From an uncultured Elusimicrobia bacterium (lineage in GTDB: Bacteria; Elusimicrobiota; Elusimicrobia; UBA1565; UBA9628): 64,000 nucleotides of DNA. The DNA lies in contig CAIKVT010000036.1 in NCBI GenBank assembly GCA_903830945.1, positions 174,346-238,345 on the forward strand, given 5' to 3'. The notes beneath the pieces were generated by a model that ran no database searches, was not told the DNA's origin, and saw only the letters and a program-made list of their open reading frames with translations. A program made the position numbers and the translations under genes. Shown piece after piece: positions 9,170-17,469 of this stretch. Position 1 is the first letter of the stretch. Every line of letters starts with the position of its first letter.

Positions 9170-10258
9170 TTATGCGGGCACCACCTTGCCCAGGATTCGG
9201 CGGCCTCGGGCTCCCGTGGCCTGCGGGCAGTTGTTGGTCCGGCCTTGCAGCGCTCGCAGGCCCAGCCACGCGAAAGCCGCGGCCTCCTTGGCCATGACTG
9301 GCAGGCCGAAGCGCTCCGAGGTCATGACCGGGACCGGCGACAAGAGGCGGCAGAGGTGCTCTATGAGCACCGGGTTGAGAGCGCCGCCGCCGCTGAGCAC
9401 CACTTCTCGGATATTGTGGCGGGGAAGGATGAACCGGCGATAGGACTCTGCTATGGAACGGGCGGTGAAGAGGTTGAGCGTGGCCAGGACGTCGGGTAGC
9501 TGGGCCGGCGTGATGCGCTTGAAATAGCGGCTTAAGAAAGCCGCGCCAAAAGAGCCCTTATCCAAGGATTTCGGTGGTTTGCGTTTGAAGAAGGCATGGC
9601 CCATCATTCGCGCGACCAGGCGCTCATCCGGCCGGCCGCGCCGGGCGAGCCGTCCGTCTTTGTCCATGTGCAGGCGGCAGGCCGTGGCTTGGCGAGCGGC
9701 CTCGTCCATGAGGCAGTTGCCTGGACCTGTGTCGAAAGCGGTCCAGAGGCGGCCTTGGCCCGTGACTGAGACGTTGCCGATGCCGCCGATGTTCTGCAGG
9801 CAGCGCAGAGGGCCGGCGGCGAAGCGGAATTCGTCGAAGGCTGGGACCAGGGGCGCGCCCTCTCCGCCCGCGGCCATGTCCCGGGTGCGGAAATCCGCGG
9901 CCACGGGAGTTCCGGCTCGCTCGGCGATGACGCAGGGCTCGGCGAGCTGCAGGGTGTTGGGGGGGGAGGCGTCCGGGCCGTGCCAAACGGTCTGGCCGTG
10001 CGAGCCGATGACTGCTGCCTTGCGTCCTTGCGCTATGCGCACGGCGGCTCGGCCGAAAGCATCGCCCAGCTCGAACTTCAGGCGTGAGAGCTCGGCCGCG
10101 CTCAGGCCCGGAGCCGCGAGCACGCGGCGGCGCAGGGCCGGGCCGTAGGGGTAGGTCCGGCAGCGCAGGACCTTGAGGCGTTTGCCCTGGAAGTCCACTA
10201 AAGCCGCGGTCACGCCGTCGGCGGAAGTCCCGGACATGAGGCCTATTGCAAGTGCCAT
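9170..10258 (-). CDS. anmK: Anhydro-N-acetylmuramic acid kinase
   Basis: Phosphorylates and opens 1,6-anhydro-MurNAc released during peptidoglycan recycling. 362 residues, normal for AnmK. The N-terminal MSGTSADGV is the ATP-binding signature of the family. GSHGQTVWHGP, NIGGIGNVSVTG, FDTGPGNCLMD and VLSGGGALNPVLIEHL complete the ASKHA-type fold. The ATG at 10258 gives the usual MALAIGLMSGTS start, and the tracked GTG at 10270 is less likely. No Shine-Dalgarno is seen. Its presence implies a diderm that recycles its murein. Confidence 0.94.
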   Translation of the reverse strand: MALAIGLMSGTSADGVTAALVDFQGKRLKVLRCRTYPYGPALRRRVLAAPGLSAAELSRLKFELGDAFGRAAVRIAQGRKAAVIGSHGQTVWHGPDASPPNTLQLAEPCVIAERAGTPVAADFRTRDMAAGGEGAPLVPAFDEFRFAAGPLRCLQNIGGIGNVSVTGQGRLWTAFDTGPGNCLMDEAARQATACRLHMDKDGRLARRGRPDERLVARMMGHAFFKRKPPKSLDKGSFGAAFLSRYFKRITPAQLPDVLATLNLFTARSIAESYRRFILPRHNIREVVLSGGGALNPVLIEHLCRLLSPVPVMTSERFGLPVMAKEAAAFAWLGLRALQGRTNNCPQATGARGRRILGKVVPA

Positions 10259-10300
10259 GATTGTACGCACACCATACTAAATTTATCGCTGATCCCGGCG

Positions 10301-10333
10301 CTCAGGCCTGACTGTGGAACTTTTCGGCCTGAG
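10301..10333. repeat. Perfect 8-bp inverted repeat between anmK and the ORF6N gene
   Basis: CTCAGGCC and GGCCTGAG separated by 17 bases, in the divergent intergenic region. It could be an operator or a hairpin. Its function is not determinable from sequence. Confidence 0.4.
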
Positions 10334-10347
10334 CTCGTATATAGAGT

Positions 10348-10846
10348 ATGGACCACAAAAACAGCCTCGCCGCCGTCGTTCCCCTTATCCGCGTCGTTAA
10401 AGGCCTGCGCGTCATTCTGGACTCTGACCTGGCCCGCCTCTACGGCGTCACCACCAGCCGGCTCAACCAGCAGTTCCGGCGCAACCCCGGCAAGTTTCCC
10501 CCCGACTTCGCCTTCGTCCTGACGCCCGAGCAGACGACCCGGATGATGTCACAAATTGTTACATCATCCCCCAGAAGAAACTGGCGCAGCCTCCCCGTCG
10601 CCTACACTGAATACGGCGCCGTCATGGCCGCCAACGTCCTCAACAGCAAGCGGGCTTCCCAGATGAGCGTGGCCGTGGTGCGGGCCTTCATCCAACTGCG
10701 AAAGATAGCCGTCTCTCATGACGCCCTGGCCAAGAAACTGGGCCAGCTTCAGCGCCTTGGGCGCCATCATCGACCCGGGCCTGGGAGAGCAGACCAAGAA
10801 GCGGATAGGCTTCCTCCCGGACGGCAGAGGCGTCTCTGAGAGCTAG
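10348..10846 (+). pseudogene. ORF6N-domain protein gene with frameshift
   Basis: The first 130 codons encode an ORF6N (KilA-N-related) DNA-binding domain of phage/mobile origin: VVKGLRVILDSDLARLYGV, LNQQFRRNPGKFP, RNWRSLPVAYTEYGAVMAAN. After KKLGQL the tracked frame turns to non-coding-looking Arg/Pro-rich sequence. The +1 frame (from 10742) instead reads ASFSALGAIIDP...EQTKKRIGFLPDG and stops at 10846, which restores the KKRIGF tail usual for this family. The middle linker is also shorter than normal. I infer an internal deletion or frameshift at about 10735-10745. A sequencing error is the alternative. Confidence 0.75.
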
Positions 10847-10915
10847 CGCAGCGGCGGCGCGCCAAGCGAAGCCCGTCTGGATCGCAGTCGTGATACATGG
10901 CCATCCCAACGGCAC

Positions 10916-10942
10916 AGCGGTCCCCCTGCGAGGGGGCCCGCT
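10916..10942. repeat. GC-rich hairpin downstream of the ORF6N gene
   Basis: AGCGGTCCCCC and GGGGGCCCGCT pair over 11 positions with one mismatch around a 5-base loop. There is no adjacent T tract, so this is not itself a classic terminator; the next hairpin is. Confidence 0.45.
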
Positions 10943-10945
10943 GGA

Positions 10946-10973
10946 CTCCGCACCTTCGGCGCGGAGTTGTTTT
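10946..10973 (+). terminator. Intrinsic terminator after the ORF6N gene
   Basis: CTCCGC and GCGGAG form a stem around a short loop, followed by TTGTTTT. It lies between the plus-strand ORF6N gene and the convergent amylase gene. Confidence 0.7.
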
Positions 10974-10995
10974 AAAGGCGGGACGGATGCCGGCG

Positions 10996-13017
10996 TTAAG
11001 GCTGCACCACGGTGTAGCCGTAAGCGGGCAAAGTCCCCACCCAGCCGGTGTCCAGCCGCGAGTCTTGGAAGTCCACGGCCACGCTCTGGTCCGTAGGGTT
11101 GGCCAGCACCAGCGCCCCGGGCTTCTTCGCGCCTGCGGCTATCAGCGCATAGCCCACCCAGGCCGGGTCGCCTTGAGGACGCAGGGCCTTGAGCGAGGGA
11201 TCGCCCAGCTGGCCGCGCAACGCGATGGCCGCGCGGAACGTATCCTGATAGAACTGCGACACCGCAGGGTCGGCGTGCTGCCAGTCTACCAGCACCGGCA
11301 CGTTGAAGGGGATGGATTTCGGTTCCACATCCGGCCCCCCGCCCGCGTCGAAGCCGATCTCCTGCGAGCCGTAGAAAAGCTGTCCGCCCGGCAGCAGCAA
11401 GGTCAGCAAGGAGGCTCCCCGCATCCACGGTCCGAAGGCGCGTTCGGGCGAGGACTCGTCGTGGTTGCCGATGAAGTCCAGCATGTCCGAGCCGCCCTTC
11501 TGCCACTGTAGATACTCCACGCGCTCCAGCGCGGCGCGGATCCGGCCCGGTTTTCGGCTCTGCACCGCGTCGTACCAGCCCGTGTGGCCGCCAGGCCGGT
11601 CCATGTTGTTCTTGCCGTAGATGAGATCGAAGCCGCAGGCTGAGAGCGCGTCCCAGTCGTCGTAGCCCTCGGCCAGGAAGGCGGTCGCGGGATAGGCCGC
11701 CTTGATGGAGGTGATGAGCTGCTCCATGAACTCGCGCTGCGGCATGGAGACGCCCCAGGTCTTGGAGAAGTTGGCGTTTAAGTCGAGGTAGGCCATGTCC
11801 ACCCGGAAGCCGTCGATCGCGAAGCGCTCCACCCAGGAGCGCTCGATGCGTACCAGCTCGCGGCGCAGGCTCTCGTTTGAGTAATCCACCTGGGCCGTGT
11901 CGTTCCAGAAGGACACGATGCCGAAGACGCTGAAGCCGCCGTGATGGACCCACAGCTTTTTTCCCGTGGCCGGGTCGGCCTGGACGAAGTAGCCGTCATC
12001 CGGCGCGTCCGGATGGGTGGGATCGGCGTCTTTATGGAGGAAGAAGTCTGGATGGCGCATCAGGAGCGCGGAGTCCATGGACGTGTGGTTGGGCACGAAG
12101 TCGATGATGACCTTCATCCCCAGCTCGTGGGCGCGCGCGACGAAACCGCGGAAATCCTCCGGCGTTCCCAGCTCCGGGTTCAAGGACTCGTAATCCTTGA
12201 TGGAGTAGGGCGAGCCGCCGCCCGTGCCGGACTGGTTGCGTTCGCCGATGGGGAATATCCCCATCATCCAGACGGTATCGAAGCCCAGGTCTTTGATGTC
12301 TTGCAGGTCCTGGGTCTTGAGATCGGCGAAGAAAGGCTGGCCGCCGCCGGCCGGACGTCCTAAGGCGGCGCGCTTGCCCGCCAGGTTGTAGGCGCGGGGG
12401 AATATTTCGTAGATGCGGGCCTGGCGCAGCCATTGGCTCTTGTCCGAGGCCGCGACCTGCCGGCGCAGGGTCTCGGTGTACTGCCGCACGAAGTTCATGA
12501 GCTGGTCGTACTTGGCCGAGTCCGAATCGGGGCTGGAGATGAGGTCTTTGACATGCTTGCGGGCGTCTGCGGCCCAGGGGATGGGGGCGAGCAGGTCGTC
12601 GAGGTAATGGCCGTAATCCGCCAGGTGGTGGCGGATGGAGTCCGCGCCGTCGTCGGCCGCCACTCGGCCTTCGGCATAGACGAAGCCTTCCAGGCCCGCG
12701 GTTGGCGCGGTGCGGGCGACGGCGTGGTCCGGGTGGAAGACGAAGGGCCCGATCGCGGTGCCGTCGGATTTCGGGGTGCCGAGGCTCAGCAGGGAGCGCA
12801 TCTGCTGCAGGCGCTGATAGTTCGAATCGGGGCGGACCGGTACGGCGTTACGGGGGCTGCCGTCATAGAAGCGTTTGAGTCGTTCAGCCATGGAGTCTGC
12901 ATCCCTTGCGCTGCTGAGATTCTCCACCAAGGCCTTGGCCCCGGCCAGGGATGAGGATTGGGCATGGAGTGGTGCTGCGAGCAGCGGCGCCAGAAACAGC
13001 GTGACGGAGGCCAGCAT
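10996..13017 (-). CDS. Secreted GH13 alpha-amylase-family enzyme
   Basis: 673 residues with a signal peptide (MLASVTLFLAPLLAAPLHAQ). A helical N-terminal domain (about 25-195) precedes a GH13 (beta/alpha)8 barrel. Region I is DFVPNHTS (306-313), region II GFRVDMAY with nucleophile Asp407, region III FLAEGYD with acid Glu450, and region IV FIGNHDES with Asp520. All three catalytic acids are in place. A small C-terminal beta domain ends at TVVQP. It probably hydrolyses or transfers alpha-glucans outside the cytoplasm; exact specificity is unknown. Note the IYEIFPRAYN entry strand. A TAAACT string lies five bases before the ATG. Confidence 0.9.
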   Translation of the reverse strand: MLASVTLFLAPLLAAPLHAQSSSLAGAKALVENLSSARDADSMAERLKRFYDGSPRNAVPVRPDSNYQRLQQMRSLLSLGTPKSDGTAIGPFVFHPDHAVARTAPTAGLEGFVYAEGRVAADDGADSIRHHLADYGHYLDDLLAPIPWAADARKHVKDLISSPDSDSAKYDQLMNFVRQYTETLRRQVAASDKSQWLRQARIYEIFPRAYNLAGKRAALGRPAGGGQPFFADLKTQDLQDIKDLGFDTVWMMGIFPIGERNQSGTGGGSPYSIKDYESLNPELGTPEDFRGFVARAHELGMKVIIDFVPNHTSMDSALLMRHPDFFLHKDADPTHPDAPDDGYFVQADPATGKKLWVHHGGFSVFGIVSFWNDTAQVDYSNESLRRELVRIERSWVERFAIDGFRVDMAYLDLNANFSKTWGVSMPQREFMEQLITSIKAAYPATAFLAEGYDDWDALSACGFDLIYGKNNMDRPGGHTGWYDAVQSRKPGRIRAALERVEYLQWQKGGSDMLDFIGNHDESSPERAFGPWMRGASLLTLLLPGGQLFYGSQEIGFDAGGGPDVEPKSIPFNVPVLVDWQHADPAVSQFYQDTFRAAIALRGQLGDPSLKALRPQGDPAWVGYALIAAGAKKPGALVLANPTDQSVAVDFQDSRLDTGWVGTLPAYGYTVVQP

Positions 13018-13220
13018 AGACGAGTTTAGGCATTATGGACTAAAAGACCCATATTGGGAAGAGTCTGAGGGCCTATTCCAATCTGGGACTTTAGGCCTAT
13101 TAGGGCCGGGCGATGTTATCAGAGGGGCTGGGGACATGGCCGTTGATGATACCAATCTTTGGGCTGGCGCCGTCAGGAGAAGGATCCCATGGCCCGCCGG
13201 CGGGTGCAGGGTCGCGCAGC

Positions 13221-14300
13221 CTACAGAGAGATCTTCATCCCTGATGAGGGCGAGATCTCGGGGTAGTCGGTATAACCTTCTGCGCCGCCACCATAGAACG
13301 TCGTTGGCCGAGGCGTATTGAGCGCCGCCTTCAGGGCAAAGCGCCGCGGCAGATCCGGATTCGCGATGAACAGTTGGCCGAAAGCCACCGCATCGGCGTC
13401 GCCGCGCGCGAGAATCGCCTCGGTGCTTTCTTGAGTGAACTTTTCGTTGGCGATGTAGATACCGCCGAAAGCGCGCTTGAGCCGCGGGCCGAGACTGTCG
13501 GGCCCAATATATTCGCGCGCGCAGATGAATGCGATGCCGCGGCGGCCGGCTTCTCTCGCGACGTAGCCAAAGCTCAGCGCCGGGTTTGAGTCACCCATCG
13601 ACTGTGCATCGCCGCGTGGCGCGAGATGCAGGCCGACGCGGCCCGCGCCCCATACGGCAACCGCCGCATCGACGACCTCGAGCATCAGGCGCGCGCGGTT
13701 CTCGATTGCGCCACCGTAATCGTCGGTGCGCAGGTTGGCGCCGTCCTGCAGGAACTGGTCGAGCAGATAGCCGTTGGCGCCATGCACTTCGACGCCATCG
13801 AAGCCGGCGGCCTGCGCATGCTGCGCGCCTTGTTTGTAGGCGGCGATGATGCCGGGGATCTCGCTGAGCTCCAAGGCGCGCGGAATGACGTACGGCGTTT
13901 CCGGGCGCACCAGTCTGACGGGGCCTTCCGGCGCGATCGCGCTTGGCGCAACCGGTAAGGCGCCGTTGAGAAACACCGGGTGGGAAATGCGCCCGCAGTG
14001 CCAGAGCTGCAGGAAGATGCGGCCGCCGGCTTCGTGTACCGCTTGCGTGACGAGCCGCCAGCCAGTCACTTGCTCCGGAGACCAGATGCCGGGTGTGTCC
14101 GCGTAACCGACGCCATCGGGAGTGACGACGGTCGCTTCGGAAATGATGAGCCCGGCCGATGCGCGCTGTGCGTAGTACTCGGCCATCAATGCATTGGGCA
14201 TACGCTTGGCGCCGGCACGGCTGCGCGTAAGCGGCGCCATGACGATGCGGTTGGGCAGGAGCAGATCGCCGATCCGCAGTGGATCGAAGAGAGTGGGCAT
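13221..14300 (-). CDS. Old Yellow Enzyme-family alkene reductase (NemA-like)
   Basis: FMN-dependent NAD(P)H:enone reductase, 359 residues. LFDPLRIGDLLLPNRIVMAPLTRSRA is the classic entry, and GFDGVEVHGANGYLLDQFLQDG carries the His-x-x-Asn pair that binds the substrate carbonyl. RTDDYGGAIENRARLMLEVV and the late DAVAFGQLFIANPDLPRR phosphate-binding loop also fit. The ATG at 14300 has GGAGG six bases upstream; the tracked ATG at 14306 touches the GGAGG and is less likely. The gene stands alone. Its codons (more GCG, GAA, AAA, CAA) look somewhat unlike the neighbours and the protein resembles proteobacterial N-ethylmaleimide reductases, so transfer is possible. Confidence 0.93.
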   Translation of the reverse strand: MPTLFDPLRIGDLLLPNRIVMAPLTRSRAGAKRMPNALMAEYYAQRASAGLIISEATVVTPDGVGYADTPGIWSPEQVTGWRLVTQAVHEAGGRIFLQLWHCGRISHPVFLNGALPVAPSAIAPEGPVRLVRPETPYVIPRALELSEIPGIIAAYKQGAQHAQAAGFDGVEVHGANGYLLDQFLQDGANLRTDDYGGAIENRARLMLEVVDAAVAVWGAGRVGLHLAPRGDAQSMGDSNPALSFGYVAREAGRRGIAFICAREYIGPDSLGPRLKRAFGGIYIANEKFTQESTEAILARGDADAVAFGQLFIANPDLPRRFALKAALNTPRPTTFYGGGAEGYTDYPEISPSSGMKISL

Positions 14301-14394
14301 GTTCATCCTCCGGCCCTGTAGGGCCAGTAGAGATTATCATATGCGGCCTTTTGTCCCGCCGGCTCCGAAGGCGGTAGGGCGGAGTGATATTGTC

Positions 14395-14400
14395 TATAAT
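14395..14400 (+). promoter_or_regulatory. -10 element directly before the haem operon
   Basis: Perfect TATAAT seven bases before the ATG of the radical SAM gene, with no Shine-Dalgarno. It would drive a leaderless radical SAM-hemE-hemH-hemG-hemC transcript. No good -35 is visible. Confidence 0.65.
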
Positions 14401-14407
14401 CTAATTC

Positions 14408-15475
14408 ATGGTCGAGAATAAATATTCTCTCCCGAAATGGCTGGCCTGGGAGGTGACGGGCCGCTGTAATCTGGACTGCGTGCACTGCCGCGCCGGCACT
14501 CAGACCGTGGACGCCGATTTCACCACGGCGCAGGCCAAGGCGTTCATCCGTGATATCGTCTCTTTTTGCAAGCCGGTCCTGGTGCTTTCCGGTGGAGAGC
14601 CTCTGCTGCGGCCGGACCTCTTCGAGCTGGCGCGCTTCGGCACGGACCAGGGACTTAAGATGGCTTTAGCGACCAATGGGACCTTGGTCACCGATGAGGT
14701 CTGCGGCCGCATCAGGGACAGCGGAATCCGCATCGTAGCCTTGTCCTTGGATGGAGCCACGGCCGAGGTTCATGACGATTTTCGCCGTCAAAAAGGGGCC
14801 TTCGCCGGCACCATGAAGGCGGCCGAGGTTTTCCGCCGCCGCGGCATCGAGTTCATCGTCAATTCCTCCTTTACCAAGCGTAACCAAGCCGATATCCCCG
14901 CCGTCTACCGTCTGGCCAAAGCTATCGGCGCCAAGGCCTGGTATCTATTCATGGTGGTGCCCGCGGGGCGGGGCCGGGACATCATCGGCGAGCTCATCGG
15001 TAAAGAGGATTACGAAGATATCCTGGATTGGCATTACCAGGCCGAGAAGGACGAGGCCGAGATGCTGATGCGGCCGACCTGCGCTCCGCACTACTACAGG
15101 GTCATTGCGCAGAAGGCCAAGGATGGAGACATCGGCTACCACCGCCGCTCCCTGACCTTCTCCACCGGCGGGGCCAAGGGCTGCGTCTGCGCACAGAGCA
15201 TCGCTTTCATCGACCACCTGGGCAATGTGCAGCCTTGCTCCTATTTCCCGGTCGTGGCCGGCAACGTTAAGGAGAAGTCCTTCAAGGACATCTGGGTCGG
15301 CTCGGAATTGTTCCGATCTTTGCGCGACTTTAAGGGCTACAAGGGCCGCTGCGGGAGCTGCGAGTACCTGAAGGTCTGCGGGGGCTGCCGGGCCCGGGCG
15401 GAGCTTATGTCCGGAGATTATCTGGCCGAGGAGCCGATGTGCAGCTACGTGCCTTTGCGGATGAGAGCCTCCTGA
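14408..15475 (+). CDS. AhbC/AhbD/NirJ-type radical SAM protein of haem synthesis
   Basis: 355 residues. The radical SAM cluster motif CNLDCVHC (Cys20, 24, 27) sits in [18 protein letters not shown], the start typical of AhbC, AhbD and Nir[15 protein letters not shown] (SAM binding) and [11 protein letters not shown] follow. Two C-terminal cysteine groups (CVCAQ...QPCSY, and [17 protein letters not shown]...EEPMC) would bind a second 4Fe-4S cluster, as in AhbD. AhbD turns Fe-coproporphyrin III into haem b by oxidative decarboxylation; AhbC acts on didecarboxysirohaem. Here the gene leads an operon with hemE, hemH and hemG, so an AhbD-like last step is inferred. It overlaps hemE by one base (TGATG). 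Confidence 0.8.
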   Translation: MVENKYSLPKWLAWEVTGRCNLDCVHCRAGTQTVDADFTTAQAKAFIRDIVSFCKPVLVLSGGEPLLRPDLFELARFGTDQGLKMALATNGTLVTDEVCGRIRDSGIRIVALSLDGATAEVHDDFRRQKGAFAGTMKAAEVFRRRGIEFIVNSSFTKRNQADIPAVYRLAKAIGAKAWYLFMVVPAGRGRDIIGELIGKEDYEDILDWHYQAEKDEAEMLMRPTCAPHYYRVIAQKAKDGDIGYHRRSLTFSTGGAKGCVCAQSIAFIDHLGNVQPCSYFPVVAGNVKEKSFKDIWVGSELFRSLRDFKGYKGRCGSCEYLKVCGGCRARAELMSGDYLAEEPMCSYVPLRMRAS

Positions 15476-16506
15476 TGAATGACCGGTTCTTGAGGGCCTG
15501 CCGCAAGGAGAGCGTAGATACCGTGCCGGTGTGGATCATGCGCCAAGCCGGCCGCTACCTGCCTGAGTATATGGAAGTGCGCCGCAAGCATGCTTTCCTG
15601 GAACTGTGCAAGACGCCGGAGCTGGCCGTCCAGGTGACCCTCCAGCCCGTGGCGCGTCTGGGCGTGGACGCCGCCATCCTCTTCTCGGATATCCTGATCC
15701 CGGTCGAGGCGATGGGCGTGCCTCTGGAGTTCTTGGAATATCAAGGGCCGGTCCTGGGTAAGGGCGTGCGGGACCGGTCGGATGTGGGGGCTCTGCGCAT
15801 TCCGGACCCTGACCCGGCATTGGGATTCGTCATGGAGGCGATCCGCCTCTTGCGCCGCGAGCTGGCCGGCAAGGTCCCGCTCATTGGATTTTCCGGCCTG
15901 CCTTTCACCTTGGCGAGCTATATCGTGGAGGGGGGCAAGTCCCGGGACTTCGCGAGGCTGCGCTCGCTTATGAAGGATGACCCTAAGACCTTCGATTCGC
16001 TTATGGATAAGCTCGCGGCGACCACCATCGCTTATGTCGATGCGCAGATACAGGCCGGGGCGCAGGCCGTCCAGCTCTTCGATACCTGGGCCGGGGTACT
16101 CGAGCCGGACCAGTATATCTCCCAGGTCCTGCCCTACACGAGCCAGGTTGCCGAGGCTATACGGAAACGGGGCGTGCCGGTTATCCATTTCGTCGAGAAT
16201 TGTCTGCCGCTATTGCCGGCGCTGCGCCAGCTGCCGGTTGATGTGCTCTCGATAGATTGGCGCGTGCCGCTGGACCGGGCGGCCGATATCGTGGGGTCGA
16301 AGTTCGTCCTGCAGGGCAACTTGGACCCGGAGGCGCTTTTCAAATCCATTCCAGAAGTCGAGGCTGCCGCAGCCGAGGTCTTGCAGCATGGCCGCGCTGC
16401 GGGCGGGCATATCTTCAATCTGGGCCACGGCATCCTGCCTAAGACCGACCCGGAGACGGCTCGGGCTTTGGTCGAGGCCGTGCACCGGCTCGGGCGCAAG
16501 GGCTAG
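15475..16506 (+). CDS. hemE: Uroporphyrinogen III decarboxylase
   Basis: Removes four acetate carboxyls from uroporphyrinogen III to give coproporphyrinogen III, in the cytoplasm. 343 residues from the ATG at 15475, which overlaps the previous stop; the tracked start at 15439 is in the upstream gene. PVWIMRQAGRYLPEYMEVR is the family signature with substrate-binding Arg residues. ILFSDILIPVEAMG holds the catalytic-site Asp, and FNLGHGILPKTDPE is the C-terminal signature. It is the second gene of the haem operon, and hemH follows after three bases. Confidence 0.97.
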   Translation: MNDRFLRACRKESVDTVPVWIMRQAGRYLPEYMEVRRKHAFLELCKTPELAVQVTLQPVARLGVDAAILFSDILIPVEAMGVPLEFLEYQGPVLGKGVRDRSDVGALRIPDPDPALGFVMEAIRLLRRELAGKVPLIGFSGLPFTLASYIVEGGKSRDFARLRSLMKDDPKTFDSLMDKLAATTIAYVDAQIQAGAQAVQLFDTWAGVLEPDQYISQVLPYTSQVAEAIRKRGVPVIHFVENCLPLLPALRQLPVDVLSIDWRVPLDRAADIVGSKFVLQGNLDPEALFKSIPEVEAAAAEVLQHGRAAGGHIFNLGHGILPKTDPETARALVEAVHRLGRKG

Positions 16507-16509
16507 GTC

Positions 16510-17469
16510 ATGGCGCGCGTTGGAGTCGTGCTGCTCACCATGGGCGAGCCCGAGTCTCTCGACCAGGTCCGCCCTTACCTGCGCCAGATTTTGGCTGACC
16601 GGGATCTGGTGCGCCTGCCCATTCCGGCTTTCCAGCCGCTTTTTGCGCTGGTCGCCTCCGGTTGGCTCGGAAACGGACTGCGCCGCAGGCTTTCCGCTAT
16701 CGGCGGCGGCTCGCCCTTGGTGCGCCTGACCTACCAGCAAAGGGCGCAGCTCAAGGACGCCCTGCACGGCGTGGGAGATTTTCGCGTCTATGCGGCCATG
16801 CGCTACGGCCAGCCGTCGGCACGCGACGTCGTGGGCCGTATGATGGCCGACGGCGTGGAGAGGGCCGTGGCCCTGCCGCTTTACCCGCAGTACTGCCGCG
16901 CGACCACGGGCTCGAGTTTTCACGACTTGCACCGCAGCCTACAGGAGGCCCAGGCCCGCATTCCGGTCAGGGAGCTTCGCTCTTGGCCGCAGCACCCTGG
17001 TTATCTCGCGGCTTTAGCGGACCAGGTTTCCCGGTCCTTGGCCCTGGTCCCGGGTCAGAAAGCGCATCTCCTGTTCAGCGCGCATGGTGTTCCCCAGTCA
17101 TTCATAGACGCCGGGGACCCTTACTTGACGGAGATCGAGCTCACGGCCGAGGCGTTGCGCCGGCTCTTCCCGGACACGCCGAGCTCTTTGGCCTTTCAGA
17201 GCCGGACTGGCCGAGGCCGCTGGTTGGGTCCCGATACGGCTACGGAAGTCGTTCGTCTGGGTCGGGCCGCAGTCGAGGCTCTGGTGGTCGTGCCGCTGAG
17301 CTTCGTGAGCGACCATTCCGAGACTCTCTACGACCTCGACATCTCCCTGCGCGCGGTCGCGGCGCAGGCGGGTATCAAGACCTTCTTGCGCGTCCCGGCG
17401 CTCAATGATTCTCCGGCCTTTATCGCGGCGCTCAAGGATATGGTACTCTCCTCGGAGACGGCCGCATGA
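16510..17469 (+). CDS. hemH: Ferrochelatase (proto- or coproporphyrin)
   Basis: Inserts Fe(II) into a porphyrin. 319 residues, normal for a bacterial soluble enzyme. VGVVLLTMGEPESLDQVRPYL is the N-terminal signature, LLFSAHGVPQ carries the metal-site His, and PLSFVSDHSETLYDLD carries the conserved Glu. No added membrane tail is seen. The substrate may be coproporphyrin III (CpfC-type) rather than protoporphyrin IX, since the operon has no coproporphyrinogen decarboxylase (HemN/HemF) but has an AhbD-like gene. It overlaps hemG by four bases. Confidence 0.93.
   Translation: MARVGVVLLTMGEPESLDQVRPYLRQILADRDLVRLPIPAFQPLFALVASGWLGNGLRRRLSAIGGGSPLVRLTYQQRAQLKDALHGVGDFRVYAAMRYGQPSARDVVGRMMADGVERAVALPLYPQYCRATTGSSFHDLHRSLQEAQARIPVRELRSWPQHPGYLAALADQVSRSLALVPGQKAHLLFSAHGVPQSFIDAGDPYLTEIELTAEALRRLFPDTPSSLAFQSRTGRGRWLGPDTATEVVRLGRAAVEALVVVPLSFVSDHSETLYDLDISLRAVAAQAGIKTFLRVPALNDSPAFIAALKDMVLSSETAA

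Noticed and set aside
10688-11953. 421-residue minus-strand ORF beside the amylase gene
   Set aside because: Overlaps the GH13 gene in another frame on the same strand; no domain, whereas the GH13 frame has all four conserved regions.
14408-15475. HemN-type coproporphyrinogen dehydrogenase
   Set aside because: The cluster motif and C-terminal cysteines match the AhbC/AhbD/NirJ group, and HemN features are absent.
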